56,475 nt of DNA from assembly GCA_003151475.1 (NCBI GenBank), contig PLXQ01000037.1, positions 1-56,475 of the forward strand. The letters run 5' to 3'. The position numbers were made by a program, and so were the translations under genes. Origin of the DNA: Acidimicrobiaceae bacterium. GTDB lineage: Bacteria; Actinomycetota; Acidimicrobiia; Acidimicrobiales; UBA8190. Position 1 is the first letter of the stretch. Each line of letters begins with the position of its first letter. The notes under the pieces were generated by a model. It had not been told where the DNA came from. It ran no database searches and saw only the letters and a program-made list of their open reading frames with translations. Shown here one piece after another: positions 43,821 through 52,320 of this stretch.

Positions 43821-44648
43821 TCAAAGACCGGTGACGAGTCGGGTGATGCGATCCCTGATCCTGGTGGGGATCAGTGGCTGAGTGACGGCGATGGCCAGGG
43901 CGTCCGGACCGACGAGGTAGCGGGCCCGCGGCGAACGCGCCGTCAGTGCCTTCCCGATGGCCTTCGCCGCGTCCTCCGGCTCGCCCATGAAGCCCGAGTA
44001 CGCCTTGAGCAGGGTACGGGTCCGTTGGTAGCCGACCTCGTAGTTGGACCCGGCAAGGCGGGCAACGTCCTCTTCGAGGTCATTCCAGATCCCGGTCTTG
44101 AAACCACCGGGCTCGATCAGGACCACCTTGACGCCGTCGCGGGCCACCTCGAGACGCAGCGCGTCGGACGCAGCTTCGAGGGCGTGTTTGCAGGCTTGGT
44201 ACCACCCACTGAACGGCGTCGTGGTCAGACCGTAAATGGAGGAGATGTTGACAACCCGCCCCCCGCCTTCGGCGCGCATGTGGGGCAACGCCAGGCGGGC
44301 CAGGCGCATGGGCGCGATCACCATCGTCTCGAGCTGACGCCGCGCCTCCTCGTCGGTCGTATCCTCGATGGCCCCCATGCCCGAGTATCCGGCGTTGTTG
44401 ACGACTCCCCAGGGACGCAGGTCCTCCATGACAGCGGCGCAACTTTCGGCGTCGGTGACGTCCAGAAGGACCGTGTCGACCGCCACACCGGCGCGCGCGG
44501 CCGTCTCGGCCACCTCAGTCGCCTTCTTCTCCGAGCGGACCGAGCCCACCGAGCGGAAACCGAGTCGGGCCAGGTGCACGGCGGTCGCCAGACCGAAGCC
44601 CGAGTTGGCCCCCGTGGTGAGCACCGTCCGCTCGTGCCGACCAGCCAT
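43821..44648 (-). CDS. Short-chain dehydrogenase/reductase
   Basis: A 275-residue SDR: TGANSGFG (12-19), NNAG (84-87), NISS with Ser136-137 and Tyr150-x3-Lys154. VLIEPGGFKTGIW after the active site is typical of classical SDRs related to 17-beta-hydroxysteroid dehydrogenases. ATG 44648 fits the usual distance to the TGxxxGxG motif. Followed by the serine hydrolase gene in an apparent operon. Confidence 0.88.
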   Translation of the reverse strand: MAGRHERTVLTTGANSGFGLATAVHLARLGFRSVGSVRSEKKATEVAETAARAGVAVDTVLLDVTDAESCAAVMEDLRPWGVVNNAGYSGMGAIEDTTDEEARRQLETMVIAPMRLARLALPHMRAEGGGRVVNISSIYGLTTTPFSGWYQACKHALEAASDALRLEVARDGVKVVLIEPGGFKTGIWNDLEEDVARLAGSNYEVGYQRTRTLLKAYSGFMGEPEDAAKAIGKALTARSPRARYLVGPDALAIAVTQPLIPTRIRDRITRLVTGL

Positions 44649-44704
44649 GGATCGACCATACTCACCCACGTCACCACCATGGCCGGGCCACCCGGGCGGT
44701 CGGA

Positions 44705-46168
44705 TCAGCCGGACTCCGAGACGGCCCTGTGAGAAGGGCGGGCTGCTCGTGGGCGGCGGGTGGTCGACCGGGCGCGGAGGGTCAACTCACGCACGGCGGT
44801 GACGAAACCCGTGCCGATTTCCTCGACGGCCGACACCAGCTCCGGACACGCCATGATGCCGACGTTCAGGTGGTGGGCCTCGCTCAGCACGGTCAGGTTG
44901 AGACCGGCGCCCTCCATGACGGGACCCATGGGGAAGATCCCGGTCACCCGGGCCCCGGCACAGTACAAGTCGACCGGCGGGCCAGGCACGTTGGAGACGA
45001 TCAGGTTGAACACCGGCGGATGCAGCCGGGCGAGCTTCAGGCCGGAGTAGAGGCGAGCGGCGGCGGTGGCGAACGTCGGAGGGAGAAAGCCGACGAGCAG
45101 CTCGAGCGACTGCGGTCCGAAGGCCGAGAGCAAGGCTTTGGACGCCACCGCCTGCGTGTGGACGGCCCGGAGTCGGTCGACGGGGTCGGCGGGCTCGAGC
45201 CGCAGCGGCACCATCATGTTGGACACCTGGTTTCCCAATTCGCCGCCGGCGACGGCCCCGTCGGCCCGGACGTTCACCGGCACGGCGGCGATCATGGGTC
45301 TCGTGGGCACCGTCCCGTGTTCCTCCAGGTAGGCGAGCAGCGATGTCGCCGTGGCGGCCAACACCACGTCGTTGATCGTGGTGTCGAAGGCCCGCCGGAT
45401 CTCTCGCACGTCGTCGAGGTCGACACGCGTCAGGCTGACCGACCGGTGCGCCGTGACGGGACCGTTCAGGATCGTACGCGGCGCGGTGAGCGGCGCGGCG
45501 GTCCCCGACGCTCGTTGGCTGGCCCATGTGCGCGCCGTCCCCGCCAGATTCCGTGTGGTCTGGGCCATCGATTTCGGCGCCTCCCACAGATACCGGGGAA
45601 ACGACACGATCGACTGCACCGCCAACATCGCCGCCGTGGGAACCGCATCGGGCTGCCATGGTGAGCCCTCGGGCGCGACGTCGGCGATCTCGGGGGTCAG
45701 GTCGAACAGCGACGCCATGAGATCTCCCCCCGCCCCACCGTCCATGATGGAGTGGTGCAGCTTGGTCACGAGGGCGACCGTGCCGTCGTCGAGCCCTTCG
45801 ACGACCCACATCTCCCACAGGGGCCGCCGCCGATCGAGTGGTCGGGCGGCCACGGCGCCCACGAACCGCTCGAGCTCCTGCCACGTGACCGGCGCGGCCA
45901 GTGGGGCGGCCAGAACGTGATGGGTGAGCGAGAAATCCGGGTCCTCGATCCACACCGGATGGCCCATGCCGGCAGGGGGAGAGGCCAGGCGTCGTCGCAG
46001 CGGGGGGATGAGGTGGATCCGCTGTTCCAGCGCCGCACGTACCCCGGCCAGACCAACACCGCCGGGGACGTCCGAGCCGTCGAGCACCAGCACGCCCACC
46101 ACGTGCATGTGCATCGTGGGTGTCTCGAAGTAGAGGAAGGCGGCGTCGGTGTTGCTCATGGTTCGCAT
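44705..46168 (-). CDS. Wax ester synthase / diacylglycerol acyltransferase (WS/DGAT)
   Basis: A 487-residue bifunctional acyltransferase. The active-site HHSIMDGG (residues 138-145, HHxxxDG) is intact, and PLWEMWVVEGL, NDVVLA, GNQVSNMMVPL and NLIVSNVPGPP are family signatures. It esterifies acyl-CoA to fatty alcohols or diacylglycerol to make storage lipid at the membrane. It follows the acyl-CoA synthetase gene by 13 bases, which would feed it acyl-CoA. Confidence 0.92.
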   Translation of the reverse strand: MRTMSNTDAAFLYFETPTMHMHVVGVLVLDGSDVPGGVGLAGVRAALEQRIHLIPPLRRRLASPPAGMGHPVWIEDPDFSLTHHVLAAPLAAPVTWQELERFVGAVAARPLDRRRPLWEMWVVEGLDDGTVALVTKLHHSIMDGGAGGDLMASLFDLTPEIADVAPEGSPWQPDAVPTAAMLAVQSIVSFPRYLWEAPKSMAQTTRNLAGTARTWASQRASGTAAPLTAPRTILNGPVTAHRSVSLTRVDLDDVREIRRAFDTTINDVVLAATATSLLAYLEEHGTVPTRPMIAAVPVNVRADGAVAGGELGNQVSNMMVPLRLEPADPVDRLRAVHTQAVASKALLSAFGPQSLELLVGFLPPTFATAAARLYSGLKLARLHPPVFNLIVSNVPGPPVDLYCAGARVTGIFPMGPVMEGAGLNLTVLSEAHHLNVGIMACPELVSAVEEIGTGFVTAVRELTLRARSTTRRPRAARPSHRAVSESG

Positions 46169-46181
46169 CGGTCGTCCGTCC

Positions 46182-47783
46182 TCAGGTCCCGCCGGCCGTC
46201 AAGGCGAACGCCTTGGCCCACCGGTAGTCGGCCTTCCCGCTCGGTGAGCGGGTGATGGCGTTGGTCAGCATCACCTGTCGTGGCACCTTGTATCCCGCCA
46301 GCCGGCCCCGGCATTCGGCCCGTAGGGCGTCGCCGTCGATCCGGCACCCGGCGCGCAGCTGGACGACCGCCACGACCCGCTCGCCGTAGCGCTCGTCGGG
46401 CACTCCCACCACGACGACGTCCTCGACGCCCTCACAGCTCTTCACCGCGGCCTCCACCTCGTCGGGGAAGACCTTCTCCCCTCCCGTGTTGATACAGAGC
46501 GAACCACGCCCGAGGACGCTGATCGCACCGTCGGCGTCGACGGTCGCCATGTCACCGGGAAGGGCCCAGCGCCTGCCTCCGGTCTCCACGAAGGTGGCCG
46601 CCGTCTTGTCGACGTCGGCGAGATACCCGATCGGAATGTGGCCACGGCGCGCCAGGCGACCCACGACCCCCGCACCGGGGACGACGGGCCGCAACTCGCC
46701 GTCCAGGACGTCGGTGAGCTCGTCGACATGCAGCCGGAGCGAGCCGTAGGGGTCGCCCTCCGGAGCCTGCCCACCGAGCTGCCCCGTCTCCGAAGAGCCG
46801 AAGGCATCGACGACCATGCGGCCCGGGAGCAACTCGACCAGGCGACGCTTGGTGGCGGGAGACAGCACGGCCCCACCCGAGCCCACCGCCATCAGCGACG
46901 ACACGTCGTAGCGGGCCGCGTGGGTATCGAGCTCGTCCAGGAGGGGTCGTGCCATGGCGTCACCCACCACGACGAGGATGTTCACCGCTTCTGTCCCGAC
47001 CAGACGCCACGCCGCGGCGGGGTCGAAGCGGCCGCCGGGAAGCGTCACCAGCTTTCCGCCACCGAACAGGATGCTGAACGCCAGCCATTGGGCACTGGCA
47101 TGGATGAATGGCGGGGCGGGGAGCGCCGTCATGCCCGGCCTCATCACCCGCGCCGCGAGTTCCTCCGGCGACGTGATGGCGTTGCCGAGCTGCAGCGCGT
47201 CTCCTCCGCCCATGGCGGCGAAGAAGATGTCCTCGTGGCGCCACAACACACCTTTGGGCATGCCCGTGGTCCCACCCGTGTAGACACAGTAGAGGTCGTC
47301 CGACGACCGCGACGCGAAGTCGCGGGAGTCCGCCGCTTCCTCGAGGGCTTGCTCGTAATCGTCTCCGAGGCCCGATCTGCCCGTCTCGTCGCGGACCTCG
47401 AGAAAGGTCCGGCTTTCGGGCAACGCTGCCTGGGCGTCGCCGACCGCTTGAGCGAAGCGGCTGTGGAAGACCAGTCCGACGAGGCCGGCGTCTCGGTACA
47501 GGTAACCGAGCTCCGAGGCAACGTACCGGTAGTTGACGTTCACAGGGACGGCGCGGATCTTGAAGCAGGCGAGCATGGCTTCGAGGTACTCGGTCCCGTT
47601 TGCCAGCTGCAGACCGAGGCGGTCCCCCGATCCGATACCGGCGGCGGCGAGGTGGTGGGCCAGCCGGTTGGCTCTGCGGTCGAGCGCGACATAGGTGAGT
47701 CGACGGTCGTCGGCCACCAGGGCGGGCTGATCGGGGACGACGTCAACCACGCTCTCGAAGAGGTCGGCCAGATTGAAGTCCAT
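46182..47783 (-). CDS. Acyl-CoA synthetase (AMP-forming)
   Basis: A 533-residue ANL ligase with P-loop YTGGTTGMPKG (168-178), AFGSSETGQ, the hinge GDMATVDADGAISVLGRGS and C-terminal SPSGKADYRW with the catalytic Lys. Closest in style to actinobacterial FadD proteins linked to lipid or steroid use. It is first in an operon with WS/DGAT and divergent from the alpha/beta-hydrolase/WS-DGAT pair. Confidence 0.92.
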   Translation of the reverse strand: MDFNLADLFESVVDVVPDQPALVADDRRLTYVALDRRANRLAHHLAAAGIGSGDRLGLQLANGTEYLEAMLACFKIRAVPVNVNYRYVASELGYLYRDAGLVGLVFHSRFAQAVGDAQAALPESRTFLEVRDETGRSGLGDDYEQALEEAADSRDFASRSSDDLYCVYTGGTTGMPKGVLWRHEDIFFAAMGGGDALQLGNAITSPEELAARVMRPGMTALPAPPFIHASAQWLAFSILFGGGKLVTLPGGRFDPAAAWRLVGTEAVNILVVVGDAMARPLLDELDTHAARYDVSSLMAVGSGGAVLSPATKRRLVELLPGRMVVDAFGSSETGQLGGQAPEGDPYGSLRLHVDELTDVLDGELRPVVPGAGVVGRLARRGHIPIGYLADVDKTAATFVETGGRRWALPGDMATVDADGAISVLGRGSLCINTGGEKVFPDEVEAAVKSCEGVEDVVVVGVPDERYGERVVAVVQLRAGCRIDGDALRAECRGRLAGYKVPRQVMLTNAITRSPSGKADYRWAKAFALTAGGT

Positions 47784-47884
47784 TGCCGTCCTCCCGAGCC
47801 CGCTCTCTGTTCACATCCCAGGACGTAGTATGGCTCTGGAACGCGCGATATGCCGGACGGCTCGGATGTCGTCGGAGGGGGCCC

Positions 47885-49204
47885 GTGGAGCACGCCGTGG
47901 AGGCACACGGAGAGGTTGCGGCTGTCGGGGGATCCCCTCCCGACTCGACGGGTCACGGGCCGCCCTCGCTGATCGAACGGGTGACCGGGACCTATCGCGC
48001 CGCCATGAAGTTCCTGGGACGACGAGCCCTCGCCCGAGCCACGCTGGCCGTGCCGCGCACGCTGAAATTCATGGTGACGACGGCACTGAGCGGCGAGGTG
48101 TCCGATGCGGTGCCGGCGCCCAGCCTGACCTGGGGGCTGGCGGGCGGAGTGGCCATGGACGAGGCCCTGCTGGCCATGGCCATGGCGCCCAGCCGGTTTC
48201 CCCGTCGGGCCGACTTCGCCCGGGTGAGCGCCGAGCTCGCCGATGCCAGGCGAATGTTCTCCCGTCGGGGCTGGATCGCCCGACCCCTCTCCTATCACCG
48301 CACCCCGCCGCCGTTGTCCGAGCCGGACGTCGAGATGACCCGTGGATGGGCACTGGGCCAACGCTACGAGCGGATCACCTACGACAGCGGGTTCTCGACG
48401 CGTGTCGGCGAACCGGGCGGCGAGCAGTGGATGGCGTACGCGCCGAACAGTCGGGCCACGGCCACCATCGTCCGCCACCGTGGCGATCCCCGCCCATGGA
48501 TCGTCTGCGTGCACGGATTCTGTATGGGCTACCCCTTCATGGACTTCATGGGTCTCCACACCACCAAGCTGCACCGTGAGCTCGGGCTCAACGTGGCCAT
48601 GCCCGTGCTGCCGTTGCACGGGCCGCGCAAGGTGACGCTGGTGAGCGGTGAGCCGTTCCTCGGCTTCGACATGATGAACACGGTCCACGGATTGGCGCAG
48701 GCCGTGTGGGACATCCGGCGCCTCGTGTCATGGATCAGGGCCCAGGGAGCGACGTCGATCGGGCTCTACGGAGTCTCGCTGGGGGCCTACGTCGTCTCTC
48801 TGCTGGCCGGAATCGACGAGGGGTTCGACGCCGTGGTGGCCGGGATCCCGGTGGTGGACTTCCCGGCGCTCTTCCACGAGCACAGCCCGGTCCATATGCG
48901 GGCTAGGTCGATCGAGCACCGGATCATGGGGGGCGTGGCCGAAGACGTCTACCGCGTCATATCGCCGATGAGCATCGAGTCGAAGGTACCGCACGACGAC
49001 CGCTACATCTTCGCCGGCTACGGCGACCGCCTGGCGTTCCCGGAACAGGCCCGCATGCTGTGGGAACACTGGGACGAGCCGCGTATCAGCTGGTACCCGG
49101 GAAACCACGTGGGCTATCTGTGGTCGCGCCAGGTGGAGACGTTCCTCGGTGAGTCGTTGGTGGCGTCCGGCCTCAGCTACACCCGCGCCACCGCAGGGGG
49201 CTGA
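47885..49204 (+). CDS. Alpha/beta hydrolase, large actinobacterial type
   Basis: About 439 residues. WIVCVHGFCMGYPFMDFMG (oxyanion), GLYGVSLGAY (nucleophile Ser), FAGYGDRLAFP (acid) and YPGNHVGYL (His) are in order in the C-terminal two-thirds. An N-terminal 150-residue region is helical. GTG 47885 has GGAGG six bases upstream. It is three bases before the second WS/DGAT gene and opposite to the synthetase/WS-DGAT operon, suggesting a lipase or esterase working on the same lipid pool. Confidence 0.8.
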   Translation: MEHAVEAHGEVAAVGGSPPDSTGHGPPSLIERVTGTYRAAMKFLGRRALARATLAVPRTLKFMVTTALSGEVSDAVPAPSLTWGLAGGVAMDEALLAMAMAPSRFPRRADFARVSAELADARRMFSRRGWIARPLSYHRTPPPLSEPDVEMTRGWALGQRYERITYDSGFSTRVGEPGGEQWMAYAPNSRATATIVRHRGDPRPWIVCVHGFCMGYPFMDFMGLHTTKLHRELGLNVAMPVLPLHGPRKVTLVSGEPFLGFDMMNTVHGLAQAVWDIRRLVSWIRAQGATSIGLYGVSLGAYVVSLLAGIDEGFDAVVAGIPVVDFPALFHEHSPVHMRARSIEHRIMGGVAEDVYRVISPMSIESKVPHDDRYIFAGYGDRLAFPEQARMLWEHWDEPRISWYPGNHVGYLWSRQVETFLGESLVASGLSYTRATAGG

Positions 49205-49207
49205 TCG

Positions 49208-50605
49208 TTGGAGCCGATGCTCGGGCTCGACGCCAAGTTCCTCTACTCGGAAACCCGCATGACGCACATGCACACCTTGAAGGTGGCGGTGTTCGACATG
49301 TCGCGCCTCCCCGACGGGTACTCGTACGACGAGATCGTCGAGCTGTTCGGCCACCGGCTGGACCGGTTGCCCCCGTTCCGTCGACGGGTCGTACCGGTCC
49401 CGTGGGGACTCGGACACCCGGTCTGGATCGAGGACCCCTCATTCGACATCAAGAGGCACATCACCCGCTGCCGCGCCGGCGAACCGGGAGGAGCTCGGGA
49501 GCTCGCCGCCGTGGTGGGCGACGTGGCCAGCCGGCGCTTGCCCCGGGATCGACCGTTGTGGGAGATCGTCGTGGTCGATGGACTGGCCGACGGTCGGCTC
49601 GCCGTCGTGGCCAAGGTGCACCACGCCGTGGCCGACGGTGCCGCCACGGTCGCTCTGCTGCTGAGCGCGTTCGGCGCCCGGGGACCTGACTCACTCGTCG
49701 AGGTGTGGCGTCCCGAGGCGATCCCCACGAAGCCCCAGCTCCTGAAGCTGGCCGCCCGTGCGCACGTGACGCGCCTACGGCAGCTGCCCCGACTGGCCAC
49801 GAGATCTCTCCGGGGCCTGCGCGAGTCCGAAGTCCGGAGGCGTGCCTCACCGGTCAGGCCGCCACTGCCGTTCGATACGCCGAAGACGCCGTTCAACGTG
49901 TCGCTCACAGGGCAGCGCACCTACGCCATGACGACCCTGGCACTGGAGGACTTGAAGGCCGTTCGCCGGGCGCAGGGGGCCACGCTCAACGACGTCTTTC
50001 TGACCGTGTGCGGCGGTGCCGTGCGGACGTACCTGATCGAAACAGGAGCACTGCCCACCCGCCCGCTCGTGGCCAGTGTTCCTGTCTCGACCGACCCGAG
50101 TACCGCTCGCCTCGGTGGTAACCGTGTGGACAACTGGTACGTGTCGATCGGAACCGACATCGCCGACCCCCTCGAACGTCTGCAGACCGTCAGGGAGGTG
50201 GCGGCCGCGGCCAAGGGCGTCCGCTCCGTGCTCGGCAACGACCTTCTGGAGAGACGGGCCGACATCGTTCCGCCACAGCTGTACACCCTGGTCGTGCGGA
50301 CCTGGGCTCGCACCCGTCTGGCGAACCACACGCGGCCACCGGTCAACCTGGTGCTCTCGAATGTTCCCGGACCACGCGAGCGGCTTCATATCGGACAGGC
50401 CGTGCTCGAGGCGATCTATTCGGTCGGTCCCATTCTCGAGGGAATCGGCCTCAATATCACGGCCTGGAGCTACGCCGACGACCTCAATGTGTCGGTGCTC
50501 GGCTGCCCGACGAGTGTCCCGGATCCGTGGTTGATCACCGACGCGCTCCAGCGGTCCATGTCGGACATCAAAGAGGCCTCGGACCGCTCGGCCCGCACTG
50601 GGTGA
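49208..50605 (+). CDS. WS/DGAT acyltransferase (second copy)
   Basis: A 465-residue WS/DGAT. HHAVADGA (138-145) is the intact active site; PLWEIVVVDGL, NDVFLTVCGGAVR, GNRVDNWYVS and NLVLSNVPGPR are conserved. TTG start, with AGGGGG seven bases upstream, overlapping the hydrolase end region. It differs clearly from the copy at 44705, so the two may have different acyl-acceptor preferences. Confidence 0.9.
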   Translation: MEPMLGLDAKFLYSETRMTHMHTLKVAVFDMSRLPDGYSYDEIVELFGHRLDRLPPFRRRVVPVPWGLGHPVWIEDPSFDIKRHITRCRAGEPGGARELAAVVGDVASRRLPRDRPLWEIVVVDGLADGRLAVVAKVHHAVADGAATVALLLSAFGARGPDSLVEVWRPEAIPTKPQLLKLAARAHVTRLRQLPRLATRSLRGLRESEVRRRASPVRPPLPFDTPKTPFNVSLTGQRTYAMTTLALEDLKAVRRAQGATLNDVFLTVCGGAVRTYLIETGALPTRPLVASVPVSTDPSTARLGGNRVDNWYVSIGTDIADPLERLQTVREVAAAAKGVRSVLGNDLLERRADIVPPQLYTLVVRTWARTRLANHTRPPVNLVLSNVPGPRERLHIGQAVLEAIYSVGPILEGIGLNITAWSYADDLNVSVLGCPTSVPDPWLITDALQRSMSDIKEASDRSARTG

Positions 50606-50620
50606 CGAGGAACCCTCGGG

Positions 50621-50642
50621 CCTCGGTGCCTGGGCACCGAGG
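50621..50642. terminator. Bidirectional hairpin between convergent genes
   Basis: A perfect 10-bp inverted repeat (CCTCGGTGCC and GGCACCGAGG, two bases apart) lies between the WS/DGAT stop (50605) and the GGDEF gene stop (50645). No T-tract is present on either strand. Confidence 0.55.
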
Positions 50643-50644
50643 TG

Positions 50645-51883
50645 TCAGCGGTGCGCCTTGGCCTGTCGCTTGTCCTCGTACATCAGTCTGTCCGCCTCGA
50701 TGAAGATCGCTTCATCGTTCTTCGTCTCGCCGTCGATCTGGACGAGGCCGATACTTATCGAGAGACGGACGGCTTTGTCCTCCACCTCGAAATTGCACCG
50801 GCTGATCACGCCTCTGAGATCAGTGGCGATGACGGCTCCCTGGTCGGCGTCGGCATAGGGAAGGAGAACGGCGAATTCGTCACCTCCCACGCGCGCCACC
50901 TGGTCGGTGTCACGCAGTCGCCGCATGAGCGCCGTGGCGATCGCCTTCAGCGCCTGGTCCCCGACCCGGTGTCCGTAGGAGTCATTGATCTGTTTGAACC
51001 TGTCGATGTCGATCATCAGCAGGGTCGAGAATTCTCCGTAGCGGTGGGCGCGCCCGACCTGCTCGCTCACCGCACGCTCGAACTGCCGTCGGTTGAGCAG
51101 ACCGGTCAGGGGGTCATGTTCGGCCAGGAATCGAAGCTGCTCCTGGTAACGCAGATGAGCGCCGATGTCGCGTGCGATCACGGAGGTCCCGACCGCTCTG
51201 CCTTGGCGATCACAGATCGGCGACACCGTGAGAGACACGTCGACCTGCGTCCCGTCCTTGCGGACCCTGACGGTCTCGTGGTTGTCGACCTGCTCACCGG
51301 AGCGCACCCGATGAGTGGGTTCGCGCCTCTCATCGTGGTGACCCGGCGCCACGAGCATGGAAATGGGCTTCCCCATGGCCTCGGCCGCCGTGTAGCCGTA
51401 GAGGCGCTCCGCCCCGACGTTCCAGCTCGTGATCACGTCGTCGAGGTCCGTGCTGATGATCGCGTCCTGGGAGGATTCGACGACGGCTCTGAAGAGTGCG
51501 GCATCCTGTTCGGCACGCTTGCGTTCGGTGATGTCACGGATGGCGCTCGACACGAACGTGCCGTCCTCGGTCTGCAGCGGGCTGAGCGAGATGTCGACAG
51601 GGAACTCGCTGCCGTCCTTGCGACGGCCGTAGAGCTCGAATCCCAGCCCCATGGGACGGACGTGCGGTTCGGCGACGTAGTCCGAGCGGTGGGCGGCATG
51701 GCTCTGGCGGAAGCGCTCGGGCATCAAGACCTCGACGGGCTGACCCAAGAGCTCCTCACGCCGGTAGCCGTAGAACTTTTCCGTCTGCGCGTTGACCAGG
51801 ACTATCGTGCCCGCGGCGTCGACCAGAACCATGGCGTCCGGCGCCGACTCGAGCAGTTCACGAAAGCAGTCCTTCATCCCCAC
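50645..51883 (-). CDS. PAS-PAS-GGDEF diguanylate cyclase
   Basis: About 412 residues: PAS 1 (residues 5-120), PAS 2 (125-240) and GGDEF (about 255-410). VGGDEFAVL (near 333) is intact with an RDTD I-site five residues before it. The linker [20 protein letters not shown] is typical. No transmembrane part is seen, so it senses a cytoplasmic signal. The GTG at 51883 has GGGGA six bases upstream; the ATG at 51877 is the alternative. Confidence 0.9.
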   Translation of the reverse strand: MGMKDCFRELLESAPDAMVLVDAAGTIVLVNAQTEKFYGYRREELLGQPVEVLMPERFRQSHAAHRSDYVAEPHVRPMGLGFELYGRRKDGSEFPVDISLSPLQTEDGTFVSSAIRDITERKRAEQDAALFRAVVESSQDAIISTDLDDVITSWNVGAERLYGYTAAEAMGKPISMLVAPGHHDERREPTHRVRSGEQVDNHETVRVRKDGTQVDVSLTVSPICDRQGRAVGTSVIARDIGAHLRYQEQLRFLAEHDPLTGLLNRRQFERAVSEQVGRAHRYGEFSTLLMIDIDRFKQINDSYGHRVGDQALKAIATALMRRLRDTDQVARVGGDEFAVLLPYADADQGAVIATDLRGVISRCNFEVEDKAVRLSISIGLVQIDGETKNDEAIFIEADRLMYEDKRQAKAHR

Positions 51884-51969
51884 GCCCGTTCCCCGTGGCT
51901 GACATGGCCCACCGCGCTGACTCGGCGCAGCGTAATCCACGGCCTCTCCGTAGCCGGTGACCGTCGTCT

Positions 51970-52110
51970 TCAGTCCATGGCCGGTGATGTCTCGACGCCG
52001 CCTTCCGTCGTCATCAGGTCGGTCTCCCACAGGGCCTCCACCAGGGCCAGACGGTTGAGCTGGTTGGTGCCCTCGTAGATCTTTCTCCGTCCTTCGCGCA
52101 CGCCGCGCGC
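51970..52110 (-). pseudogene. C-terminal remnant of an acyl-CoA dehydrogenase
   Basis: A short frame ending at 51970 reads [20 protein letters not shown], continuing [17 protein letters not shown] is the hallmark of the last helix of acyl-CoA dehydrogenases. Nothing upstream of about 52110 resembles the enzyme; the gene is cut off about 65 bases from the tRNA-Ile 3' end. It supports a recombination breakpoint here. Confidence 0.65.
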
Positions 52111-52172
52111 ACGCCGAAGCACTGAGACTAAGGAGGCCGGTCACTAAATCGCCTCTTACCAGGTCTTTTATG

Positions 52173-52216
52173 GGTGGGGCTAGCTGGAATCGAACCAGCG
52201 ACCTCAGCATTATCAG
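52173..52216 (-). repeat. tRNA-Ile 3'-half repeat (partner of 40097-40140)
   Basis: The second copy of the 44-nt repeat, here forming part of the intact tRNA-Ile gene. Confidence 0.85.
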
Positions 52217-52248
52217 TGCTGCGCTCTAACCGGCTGAGCTATAGCCCC
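52175..52248 (-). tRNA. tRNA-Ile (anticodon GAT)
   Basis: On the minus strand the gene begins GGGGCTATAGCTCAGCCGGT and folds into a standard cloverleaf. The anticodon loop is CTGATAA, anticodon GAT. The T-arm GGTTCGATTCC and acceptor end TAGCCCC with discriminator A follow. CCA is not encoded (the next bases are CCC). It provides the attachment sequence duplicated at 40097. Confidence 0.96.
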
Positions 52249-52253
52249 GTACT

Positions 52254-52282
52254 TGGTCAGACCCACTTTCCTGGTCCGACCC
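52254..52282. repeat. Two 11-bp direct repeats between tRNA and integrase (arm-site candidates)
   Basis: TGGTCAGACCC (52254-52264) and TGGTCCGACCC (52272-52282) differ at one base and are 18 bp apart. They lie between the attachment core and the integrase start, where arm-type binding sites are expected. An inverted repeat TACCCT/AGGGTA (52292-52318) overlaps the integrase promoter. Confidence 0.5.
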
Positions 52283-52320
52283 TCTCCACCTTACCCTACG
52301 TTTGCCCTAATAAGGGTACG

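Larger units (their letters stand above)
40097..52216. mobile_element. Possible 12-kb genomic island bounded by tRNA-Ile direct repeats
   Basis: The segment lies between a partial tRNA-Ile copy and the complete tRNA-Ile gene, in the same orientation, as expected for an element inserted at the tRNA 3' end. The inner ends carry truncated genes (40237-40419 and 51970-52110). The contents are metabolic (nitroreductase, SDRs, lipid-storage enzymes), with no mobility gene inside; the only integrase lies just outside, at 52321. It may be a remnant of a nested or rearranged element. Confidence 0.35.
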
